Shown here: piece by piece, positions 7,154 to 12,224 of the stretch
How the letters are laid out: the number at the start of each line of letters is the position of its first letter
How positions within the stretch are numbered: position 1 is the first letter of the stretch
Assembly (NCBI GenBank): GCA_030620735.1
Contig: JAUXDV010000035.1
Coordinates: forward strand, 1 to 12,224
Origin: Gammaproteobacteria bacterium
GTDB taxonomy: Bacteria > Pseudomonadota > Gammaproteobacteria > Chromatiales > Chromatiaceae
DNA length: 12,224 bases
Direction: 5' to 3'
Made by a program: the position numbers and the translations under genes
Notes under the pieces: model-generated
The model's input: only the letters and a program-made list of their open reading frames with translations
Told to the model about the DNA's origin: nothing
Database searches by the model: none

Positions 7154-7199
7154 ACTGACTTACCTCAACTCTTTATAACTTCACAAAAAGTCAGTGCAA
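7154..7199 (-). promoter_or_regulatory. Candidate sigma-70 promoter of rpoN with a flanking inverted repeat
   Basis: Reading the minus strand, TTGCAC (7199-7194) and TATAAA (7177-7172) are spaced by 16 bases, giving a start near 7165 and a leader of about 75 nt before the rpoN GTG. The -10 matches five of six consensus bases; the -35 is weak. An 8-bp inverted repeat, ACTGACTT at 7154-7161 and AAGTCAGT at 7188-7195, brackets the -10 element. A second palindrome, AGCAAATTTTGCT, lies at 7141-7153. The repeats could be operator sites. Confidence 0.4.
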
Positions 7200-7234
7200 G
7201 ATTCAGTAATTCTAAATGTAGAAAGAAAGGCTTT

Positions 7235-7285
7235 TAAAATGTCGGCGCTGTGTCTGGCTGAGGCGGAAGCAGCCTTTCAGCGCCG
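7235..7285 (-). terminator. Probable terminator after lptB
   Basis: On the minus strand, downstream of the lptB stop, CGGCGCTG (7285-7278) pairs with CAGCGCCG (7250-7243). Inside, GGCTG and CAGCC (7274-7270 and 7260-7256) form a second stem, so the whole makes one long interrupted hairpin. It is followed by ACATTTTAAAAG, a short T-run rather than a strong U-tract. It lies between lptB and the candidate rpoN promoter, where a terminator would separate the LPS block from rpoN. Some read-through is likely given the weak tail. Confidence 0.55.
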
Positions 7286-7299
7286 CTGTTTGTGTCAAT

Positions 7300-8025
7300 T
7301 TACATCTGGAAGTCATGCCCGAGATAGACTTCGCGAACATCCGGATTATCCAGCAGCGCCTGTGGTTCGCCATGCGCCAGAACCTCACCTTCATTGATAA
7401 TGTAAGCGCGATCACAGATGCCGAGTGTTTCGCGTACATTATGGTCAGTGATCAAAATTCCTATGCCTTCCGCAGAGAGGTCCCTGATGATATTCTGGAT
7501 GTCCGTAACGGAAATCGGGTCGATGCCGGCGAAGGGTTCATCAAGCAGGATGTAGGAGGGCTCCATTGTCAATGAGCGGGCAATCTCGAGACGTCGCCTC
7601 TCTCCACCGGAGAGACTCATTGCCAGATTGCTGCACAGATCCGAGAGTCCAAACTGCTTCAGCAGGCTATCGCAGATATCCCTGCGCTGATGTTTTTCGA
7701 GTTCGGGACGCAACTCCAGAATCGCCAGCAGGTTATCTTCAACACTCATGCGGCGAAATACCGAAGGCTCCTGGGAGAGATAGCCGATGCCAAGGTTGGC
7801 GCGGCGATGAATGGGCATCTGCGTGATATCCCTGTCAGCCAGCATGACTCTGCCGCAATCGGCAGGCACCAGGCCAACAATCATGTAGAAACTGGTGGTT
7901 TTGCCAGCACCGTTGGGGCCAAGCAGTCCCACAACCTCGCCGCGTGAGACCTCGATGGTGACATCTTTGACGACAGTTCGCTTATTGTATTGCTTGCACA
8001 GTTCAATGGCGCTGAGTTTTCCCAT
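7300..8025 (-). CDS. lptB: LPS export ABC transporter ATPase LptB
   Basis: A 241-residue cytoplasmic ATPase, exactly the length of E. coli LptB. A LptB dimer powers LptFG in extracting lipopolysaccharide from the inner membrane. Walker A is GPNGAGKT (36-43), the Q-loop is at Gln85, the ABC signature LSGGE is at 138-142, Walker B ILLDE ends in catalytic Glu163, and the switch histidine is His195 in TDHNV. It is the last gene of the kdsC-lptCAB block. The ATG is preceded by GGAG (minus strand, 8038-8035) nine bases away. This site lies inside one arm of a perfect 14-bp inverted repeat, so translation may depend on lptA translation. Confidence 0.97.
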   Translation of the reverse strand: MGKLSAIELCKQYNKRTVVKDVTIEVSRGEVVGLLGPNGAGKTTSFYMIVGLVPADCGRVMLADRDITQMPIHRRANLGIGYLSQEPSVFRRMSVEDNLLAILELRPELEKHQRRDICDSLLKQFGLSDLCSNLAMSLSGGERRRLEIARSLTMEPSYILLDEPFAGIDPISVTDIQNIIRDLSAEGIGILITDHNVRETLGICDRAYIINEGEVLAHGEPQALLDNPDVREVYLGHDFQM

Positions 8026-8029
8026 GGGC

Positions 8030-8087
8030 TAGTGCTCCATCAACTTAATATTTTCGAATCCCAAATTATTACATTGATGGAGCACTA
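8030..8087 (-). promoter_or_regulatory. 14-bp perfect inverted repeat spanning the lptA-lptB spacer
   Basis: TAGTGCTCCATCAA at 8030-8043 is a perfect inverted copy of TTGATGGAGCACTA at 8074-8087, with an AT-rich 30-base loop. On the transcript (minus strand) the first arm begins with the lptA stop codon TAG and the second arm contains GGAG, the only good ribosome-binding site for lptB. If it folds, the lptB site is hidden until a ribosome reaches the end of lptA. The loop also holds an ATG directly followed by TAA (8074-8069). An alternative is a small mobile or repetitive element with terminal inverted repeats; no target duplication is evident. Confidence 0.7.
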
Positions 8088-8837
8088 CTGCTCCTCGAGC
8101 CGAATGGTCGTATGTACGCGCTCCCGGGCATTTGCCTTTTTACCGGCAATCACAGTCATCTGTTTCAAATCAAATATAATCCGGTCGTTGGTGACCATGC
8201 TGCCATCCTGTTCAATCCGTGCGCTGCCTGTCATGATCAGGTGCTCCTTTTTCATATCATAGTCAATGTTCCGGGACTCCCCCGTGAGAGGTGGTTCCTT
8301 GCCACTGCTCTTTTTAGTGTGTTTGATGTGAATGGGCGCGCCGCTCATTTTGATACGCTCGCTGTGCATATCGTAATCTGCTGTCAGTGCATCTCCACTG
8401 GTGAGGTTCCCTTCCTGATCCTGATGCTGGAATTGAAGTGGTTTTCCCTTGAGCTGCAGCAATCGCTGCTTTACATGGTAGGTGACAACAGATGCCTTTC
8501 CTTTGGTGACGCCTTCGGCTTCAGACTGTTGAAAGGTGACGGGATTGCCTGTCGCTGTGATCAGGCTGTTGTTTTCCTTGTCACGCGAGAGCCTTAGTTG
8601 ATCACAGAAGAGCGAGATCTCTCCCTGCGTCAGCTTGACATTGCCGCTGTAGAGGATAGATGCAGTTGAATCATCATGCTCGACACTGTCTGCCGAGATA
8701 TTGACCGGCAGTTTCATCTCTGCTTCAAGCTGCGTTGAGGCAAACAGCATGAGAGCAAGAAAAACTTGAAAGGGAGCTCTGGTTGAAGCGCGAAGCGATT
8801 CGATCAGAGCTTCCCTGGATACCTTATTCAATGACAT
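8085..8837 (-). CDS. lptA: LPS transport periplasmic bridge protein LptA, enlarged form
   Basis: A 250-residue exported protein of the OstA/LptA family. LptA subunits form the periplasmic beta-jellyroll bridge that carries LPS from LptC to LptD. A long N-region precedes a hydrophobic core (about 23-35) and likely cleavage near residue 39. The domain opens with NISADSVEHDDSTASILYSGNVKLTQG-like residues (46-72). It is longer than E. coli LptA (185). The extra length seems to come from an added strand repeat: similar segments begin near residues 116 (VVTYHVKQRLLQLKG), 151 (LTADYDMHSERIKMSG) and 190 (NIDYDMKKEHLIMTG). The start overlaps lptC by 14 nt. No strong ribosome-binding site is visible, so coupling to lptC is likely. 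Confidence 0.88.
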   Translation of the reverse strand: MSLNKVSREALIESLRASTRAPFQVFLALMLFASTQLEAEMKLPVNISADSVEHDDSTASILYSGNVKLTQGEISLFCDQLRLSRDKENNSLITATGNPVTFQQSEAEGVTKGKASVVTYHVKQRLLQLKGKPLQFQHQDQEGNLTSGDALTADYDMHSERIKMSGAPIHIKHTKKSSGKEPPLTGESRNIDYDMKKEHLIMTGSARIEQDGSMVTNDRIIFDLKQMTVIAGKKANARERVHTTIRLEEQ

Positions 8838-9390
8838 GGGAGCCGCTCACATTTGAGAGGATACGCACCTGGATCGGTTTTTTCAGGTGCATGTCCACAC
8901 CGGTTCCGGAGAGCAGGTGACCACCATTCAGGACTGTTGTTGGCGCCATGCTGTATGCCAGGCCGTTTTGATAATCAATCATCATGTCCCTGCTGATCGT
9001 CTCGATAGCAGCGGAAGTATCGCTCGCTTCCTGTTTGATAAAGACGGAGCCGTAGAGCATCAGAAGCTTGTTTTTTTGATCCATCCAGCCGTGATTAGCC
9101 TGTGTATACCAGTTGGGGGCATCGGCAGGAGTCATCATCAGATTAATGTTGTCCAACTCAGTTGATCTTTCGATGTAATGGCGCAGTTCGTCGGCGATAA
9201 TATGATAGAGGTGATGACCGCTGGCGTCTGTGTGGGTCAGTTGCAGGTTGCGTATGCGGATATCGGGATAATCCTGGTGAATCGGATGCTCTGCAACTGA
9301 TGATTTCGTCTGCCGGTCCAGATGAGTGACATAGCTGCCGATTGCCAGCATCACGGCTATCAGCACAATGAGACCCATCAAGCTCTTCAT
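8824..9390 (-). CDS. lptC: LPS export inner-membrane protein LptC
   Basis: Encodes 188 residues (E. coli LptC has 191). LptC is anchored in the inner membrane by one N-terminal helix and passes LPS from LptBFG to LptA. The helix is LMGLIVLIAVMLAIGSYV (about 4-21), followed by a periplasmic domain with the family pattern: PDIRIRNLQLTHTDASGHHLYHIIADEL (about 42-69), strands with WYTQANHGWMDQKNKLLMLYGSV, and VLNGGHLLSGTGVDMHL near 153-169. Sequence is poorly conserved in this family, so the call rests on the helix, the fold-like pattern and its place between kdsC and lptA. The ATG overlaps the kdsC stop by 4 nt. Confidence 0.92.
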   Translation of the reverse strand: MKSLMGLIVLIAVMLAIGSYVTHLDRQTKSSVAEHPIHQDYPDIRIRNLQLTHTDASGHHLYHIIADELRHYIERSTELDNINLMMTPADAPNWYTQANHGWMDQKNKLLMLYGSVFIKQEASDTSAAIETISRDMMIDYQNGLAYSMAPTTVLNGGHLLSGTGVDMHLKKPIQVRILSNVSGSHVIE

Positions 9391-9911
9391 GAGAGAAATG
9401 TGGTCAGGCTCGATTCAAAGGTTCCCTGGGCCTGCATAATCATTTCACTGACATCACGAGCAGCGCCGCGTCCGCCTGTGGATGGGGTTTGCCAGTGTGC
9501 ATGCTGCGTCACCAGCGGATGTGCGTCTTTCACCGCAATCGCAAGTCCAGCCTGCCGCATGACGGGCAGGTCGATCAGGTCGTCGCCGACATAGGCGATT
9601 TGCGCATCGCTGAATCCCGTCTGCTGTTTTAACTCATCATAAGCTGAAATTTTATTCCTGCGTCCCTGAAAAACAAACTTGACCCCCAGGGTTTGCATGC
9701 GGATCTTGACGACTTCGGAACTGCGCGCAGTGATAATGGCAATTTGTACGCCGCTTTGCTGCAAAAGCGACATTCCCAGGCCGTCTTTGGAGTTAAAAGC
9801 CTTGTATTCCTGGCCATCATCACCGATGAAGAGGCTGCCGTCTGTCAATACACCATCGACATCAAAGATGACCAGCCGGATCTGCGATGCTTTGTGTTCG
9901 ATGTCCTGCAT
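9387..9911 (-). CDS. kdsC: 3-deoxy-D-manno-octulosonate 8-phosphate phosphatase KdsC
   Basis: A 174-residue HAD-family phosphatase of the small, capless type that works as a tetramer. It removes phosphate from Kdo 8-phosphate to give Kdo for the LPS inner core. Motif I is FDVDGVLTDG with Asp17 and Asp19, motif II includes Thr61 in IITARSS, motif III includes Lys87 in the GRRNKI region, and motif IV is GDDLIDLP (109-116). The C-terminal GGRGAARD (146-153) matches the conserved tail that closes over the neighbour's active site. It heads the kdsC-lptCAB block. kdsD, its usual upstream neighbour in E. coli, is not here; sspB lies upstream across a 65-nt gap. Confidence 0.94.
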   Translation of the reverse strand: MQDIEHKASQIRLVIFDVDGVLTDGSLFIGDDGQEYKAFNSKDGLGMSLLQQSGVQIAIITARSSEVVKIRMQTLGVKFVFQGRRNKISAYDELKQQTGFSDAQIAYVGDDLIDLPVMRQAGLAIAVKDAHPLVTQHAHWQTPSTGGRGAARDVSEMIMQAQGTFESSLTTFLS

Positions 9912-9976
9912 ATTTTTCTCTTAAAAGAATGAAACTAAGTAATTATCCAGGTTGCTCGCAAGCGACGTAAGAACAG
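9912..9976. other. 65-nt spacer between sspB and kdsC
   Basis: This gap should hold the end of the sspAB message and, perhaps, a promoter for kdsC. On the minus strand a GATAAT (close to the -10 consensus) occurs about 35 bases before the kdsC ATG, but no good -35 stands 16-18 bases upstream of it. TCGCTTGCGA forms only a four-pair palindrome. I see no convincing terminator, so read-through from sspAB into kdsC is possible. Confidence 0.3.
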
Positions 9977-10369
9977 CTATTTAATAACTTTTAATTGAGG
10001 CCGTGAACTGTTTTTTGGTTTGGTTTCGGGAGCCGGTGTTTGCGGAGGGTCGCTCTCCGGCTGATCTTCCTGGAACAGCATTCCCTGGCCATTTTCGCGG
10101 GCGTAGATTCCCAATACTGCATCCGGCGGCAGGCCGATATCCAGTGATTGTCCGCCAAAGCGGGCGTTGAAGCAGATCCAGTCGTTGCCAAGATCCAGCG
10201 CCTTGACTGCAGACGGACTGATATTCAGCACAATTTTTCCATTCTCGACATGCTGATGTGGAACAGTGACATGTTCCTGTTCAGCATTCACTACCAGGTG
10301 CGGAGTAAAATCGTTATCGACAATCCACTCGTAGAATGCACGGATCAGGTAGGGGCGTGTAGAAGTCAC
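9977..10369 (-). CDS. sspB: ClpXP protease specificity-enhancing factor SspB
   Basis: Encodes 130 residues from a GTG start. SspB binds ssrA-tagged peptides and tethers them to ClpX for degradation by ClpXP. The N-terminal domain TSTRPYLIRAFYEWIVDNDFTPHLVV (2-27), the strand INISPSAVK-like region and FNARFGGQSLDIGLPPDAVLGIYARENG match the E. coli protein closely. A proline-rich flexible linker (about 100-120) leads to RPQLKVIK, the conserved C-terminal tail that docks on ClpX. The GTG at 10369 overlaps the sspA stop by 4 nt (GTGA) and gives the family N-terminus; a longer frame from 10414 would lie inside sspA and is rejected. Confidence 0.95.
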   Translation of the reverse strand: MTSTRPYLIRAFYEWIVDNDFTPHLVVNAEQEHVTVPHQHVENGKIVLNISPSAVKALDLGNDWICFNARFGGQSLDIGLPPDAVLGIYARENGQGMLFQEDQPESDPPQTPAPETKPKNSSRPQLKVIK

Positions 10370-10992
10370 GTGCGCAGTTCTTTCTCTTCTTCTGTGAGGC
10401 TTTTGCCGAAACATGGGCGTTCAAAAAGGCGTTTTGCATATCCAAGCACCTGGCCTGATCCTGCGCCCTTGAGTTCAATGCCAAGAGCAGGAAGCCGCCA
10501 TAAAAGCGGTGCAATCGTAGCGTCAACCAATGTGAAATCATCACTCATGAACCAGGGTTTTGCTGCCAGCACCGGTCCGGCCGACAGCAGTGACTCTTTG
10601 AGTTCCTTGCGCGCCCTGGCAGCTGGTTTGCCGCCTTTGACAATAATGTCGACCAGCGTGTACCAATCCTTTTCGACACGGTGCAGATAGATGCGTGTGG
10701 TTGCGCGTGAGACGGGATCAATCGGCAACAGGGGGGGGTGAGGATAGCGTTCATCAAGGTACTCCATGATAATGCGTGATTCATAGAGTGACAGGTCCCT
10801 GTCTATCAGGGTTGGCAGCGTGCCATAGGGATTTACTTCGCTGACATCTTCAGGCAGATTGAGAGGGTCGGCATCGAGAATGTCGACAGTGATGTTTTTC
10901 TCAGCAAGCACGATGCGTACACGATGGCTGTAGATGCACTCCGGGTCAGAGAACAGGGTCATGACGGTTCGCTTATTGATCATGCTTGGCAT
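10366..10992 (-). CDS. sspA: Stringent starvation protein A SspA
   Basis: Encodes 208 residues (E. coli SspA has 212). SspA has a glutathione S-transferase fold without the enzyme activity; it binds RNA polymerase and affects transcription in stationary phase and acid stress. The thioredoxin-like domain begins INKRTVMTLFSDPECIYSHRVRIVLAEKNI, followed by YGTLPTLIDRDLSLYESRIIMEYLDERYPHPPL-like residues. The helical domain includes the IYLHRVEKDWYTL segment and the APLLWRLPALGIEL segment. I chose the ATG at 10992, with GAGG about 11 bases upstream; an ATG at 10983 is an alternative, while an upstream in-frame ATG at 11046 would sit in the terminator/promoter element. The stop overlaps the sspB GTG. 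Confidence 0.94.
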   Translation of the reverse strand: MPSMINKRTVMTLFSDPECIYSHRVRIVLAEKNITVDILDADPLNLPEDVSEVNPYGTLPTLIDRDLSLYESRIIMEYLDERYPHPPLLPIDPVSRATTRIYLHRVEKDWYTLVDIIVKGGKPAARARKELKESLLSAGPVLAAKPWFMSDDFTLVDATIAPLLWRLPALGIELKGAGSGQVLGYAKRLFERPCFGKSLTEEEKELRT

Positions 10993-11031
10993 GCTGATGT
11001 AATCCTCGAAAGCGCTTGAATCTGCGCAATT

Positions 11032-11065
11032 AAAAAAGGCGCACATTATAACATGCGCGCCTTTT
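11032..11065 (-). terminator. Strong intrinsic terminator of the pet operon
   Basis: On the minus strand, 23 nt after the petC stop, a 13-bp stem (AAAAGGCGCGCAT pairing with ATGTGCGCCTTTT, one G-U pair) closes a six-base loop, GTTATA, and is followed by an unbroken run of six T. This is a textbook rho-independent terminator. Read from the plus strand it is also flanked by T-rich sequence, but no plus-strand gene ends here. Confidence 0.88.
11045..11053 (-). promoter_or_regulatory. Extended -10 promoter of sspA inside the terminator loop
   Basis: Minus-strand TGTTATAAT is a perfect extended -10 element (TGn then TATAAT). It occupies the loop and inner stem of the pet terminator. Transcription would begin near 11038, giving a leader of about 46 nt before the sspA ATG. 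No -35 match lies 17 bases upstream, which is common for extended -10 promoters. The assignment is from sequence only. Confidence 0.55.
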
Positions 11066-11088
11066 ATTAGGTGGAGTTTAGGGTTTTA

Positions 11089-11823
11089 TTAATGAACGTC
11101 TTTCCAGTATTCCTTCTTCAACAGGTAGGCAAAGATGAAGAATACCAGCAGAAACAGCAGCACCTTGATGCCGAGAGAGTGGCGTTTCAGCTTGCTGGGA
11201 TCACCCATATAGGAGAGAAAGTTGGTCAGGTCCAGCGCCATCTCATCATATTTCTCCGCAGAGAGTTTGCCCGGTGTGACCATCTCGAAGCCTTTGAAGA
11301 CCTGGCTTTCGTGGCCGTTCTCGTCTTTATGCACCTCGAAAACAGCCTTTTGCATGCCCTGAAGTTCCCACAGTACATGCGGCATGCCGACCTTGTCAAA
11401 AACGATGTTATTGACGCCGAATGGACGGCTCTCATCGATGTAGAAGCTGCGCAGGTAGGTGTAGATCCAGTCATCGCCGCGCAGACGTGCTTCCAGGGTA
11501 AGGTCCGGTGGTGGAGCGCCGAACCAGCTGGCCGCATCGTCCGGGTTCATGGCGGTGGTCATCAGATCACCGGGTTTTGCGTTCGACGGCATCAGGTTTT
11601 GCTTGAGCAGATCTTCAGGGATACCGAACTCCTGCATGCGCTGCCAGCGCTCATACTTCATCGAGTGGCAGTTGAGGCAGTAGTTGACAAAATATTTGGA
11701 GCCGCGCTGCAGTGATGCCTGGTCGGTGATATCCACATCGGCATGATCCAGGTGGAGATTGCCGCCGCTGGCGAATGCGGAAGGGGATGCCAGCATAACA
11801 ATTGCGATCAATAGCTTTTTCAT
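11089..11823 (-). CDS. petC: Ubiquinol-cytochrome c reductase, cytochrome c1 subunit PetC
   Basis: Encodes 244 residues of the bc1 complex (respiratory complex III) in the inner membrane, with its heme domain in the periplasm. It takes electrons from the Rieske protein and passes them to a soluble cytochrome c. A signal peptide (MKKLLIAIVMLASPSAFA) is followed by the covalent heme c site CLNCH (49-53). PPPDLT (104-109) is a family signature and Met147 in VGMPH is the likely sixth heme ligand. A C-terminal membrane anchor spans about 217-236 and ends in KKEYWKDVH. The ATG overlaps the petB stop by 4 nt and has GAGAGGG upstream within petB. A terminator follows the gene. Confidence 0.96.
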   Translation of the reverse strand: MKKLLIAIVMLASPSAFASGGNLHLDHADVDITDQASLQRGSKYFVNYCLNCHSMKYERWQRMQEFGIPEDLLKQNLMPSNAKPGDLMTTAMNPDDAASWFGAPPPDLTLEARLRGDDWIYTYLRSFYIDESRPFGVNNIVFDKVGMPHVLWELQGMQKAVFEVHKDENGHESQVFKGFEMVTPGKLSAEKYDEMALDLTNFLSYMGDPSKLKRHSLGIKVLLFLLVFFIFAYLLKKEYWKDVH

Positions 11824-12224
11824 TTTGTCACCCTCTCAGGAACCGGCTTGGTTTTGTCTGCTTTGCTGAACCACGGCATGAGGAAGAAGAATGCGAAGTA
11901 GAGTGTCGTCGCAATCTGTGCGAAGAGTGTGTACAGCTCTGTAGCAGGCTGTGTGCCCAGCCACCCAAGGACGACAAATACAATCACGAACATGGCGAGG
12001 AAGCCCTTGTAGAGTCCTCCCTTGTAGCGGATGGACTTGACCGGGCTGCGATCCAGCCACGGCAGCAGGAACAGCACCACAATAGCGCCTCCCATGGCGA
12101 TGACGCCCCATACCTGGGTGCCCGCAAAGCTGGGAACAGCACGCAAAATGGCATAGAAGGGGGTGAAGTACCACACCGGGGCGATATGCTCGGGGGTCTT
12201 CAATGGATTTGCCGGTTCGAAGTT
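11820..12224 (-). CDS. petB: Ubiquinol-cytochrome c reductase, cytochrome b subunit PetB, C-terminal fragment
   Basis: The last 134 residues are visible; the frame is open to the right edge, so the gene continues outside. Cytochrome b is the core membrane subunit of the bc1 complex, carrying two b hemes and the quinol oxidation and quinone reduction sites; the heme ligands lie in the missing part. The fragment begins NFEPANPLKTPEHIAPVWYF and continues with three hydrophobic helices (about visible residues 32-55, 75-92 and 100-121). The quinol-oxidation motif is PVWY (12168-12179) instead of the PEWY of mitochondria, a substitution I recall as usual in beta- and gammaproteobacteria. petA should lie further upstream. 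Confidence 0.95.
   Translation of the reverse strand, partial: NFEPANPLKTPEHIAPVWYFTPFYAILRAVPSFAGTQVWGVIAMGGAIVVLFLLPWLDRSPVKSIRYKGGLYKGFLAMFVIVFVVLGWLGTQPATELYTLFAQIATTLYFAFFFLMPWFSKADKTKPVPERVTK

Noticed and set aside
10370..10414. Longer sspB frame starting inside sspA
   Set aside because: The added 15 residues are basic and unlike SspB; the GTG at 10369 overlaps the sspA stop and restores the family N-terminus.
10993..11046. Upstream ATG at 11046 for sspA, adding 18 residues
   Set aside because: It falls inside the terminator hairpin at the -10 element, so the predicted transcript would not include it, and SspA homologues start near MINKRTVMTLF.
11071..11715. 214-codon plus-strand frame opposite petC
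   Set aside because: petC has a signal peptide, a heme site and an anchor helix in the other strand; this frame has no support.
1..12224. A novel defence, mobile or biosynthetic system
   Set aside because: Every long frame with coding support belongs to a known core family, and no integrase, transposase, toxin or tRNA attachment site was seen.

Overview
The window is an ordinary chromosomal stretch of a gammaproteobacterium with moderate GC content. Protein motifs and gene order point there: a bioB-bioF-bioH-bioC-bioD cluster, the kdsC-lptCAB-rpoN-hpf-ptsN-hprK block, and petBC followed by sspA-sspB. An aerobic, respiring, lipopolysaccharide-making cell is implied. The genus cannot be named from the sequence alone. 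There are no RNA genes, insertion sequences, CRISPR arrays or defence genes, and no obviously novel multi-gene system. The unusual material lies in the short spacers and in a few protein details.

Plus strand, 1-3700: biotin synthesis. The 3' end of bioB is followed by bioF, bioH, bioC and bioD. BioC and BioH make the pimeloyl-ACP precursor by the methyl-ester route; BioF, BioD and BioB act in the later ring-building steps. BioA is not in the window. From bioF onward the genes overlap by 1-8 nt. The bioB-bioF junction is the exception, with a 57-nt spacer.

Minus strand, 12224-3807: three transcription blocks, read right to left. (a) petB (partial) and petC, two subunits of the cytochrome bc1 complex, end at a strong terminator at 11032-11065. 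(b) sspA-sspB, the stringent starvation proteins, probably start from an extended -10 promoter sitting in the loop of that terminator. (c) kdsC-lptC-lptA-lptB, for Kdo synthesis and LPS transport, ends at a probable terminator at 7243-7285. Then come rpoN (sigma-54), hpf (ribosome hibernation), ptsN (EIIA-Ntr) and hprK (HPr kinase/phosphorylase). hprK ends convergent with bioD.

The largest non-coding gap is 210 bases (7090-7299). Most spacers of this strand hold inverted repeats. The most interesting is a perfect 14-bp repeat between lptA and lptB: it includes the lptA stop codon in one arm and the lptB ribosome-binding site in the other, which suggests translational coupling.
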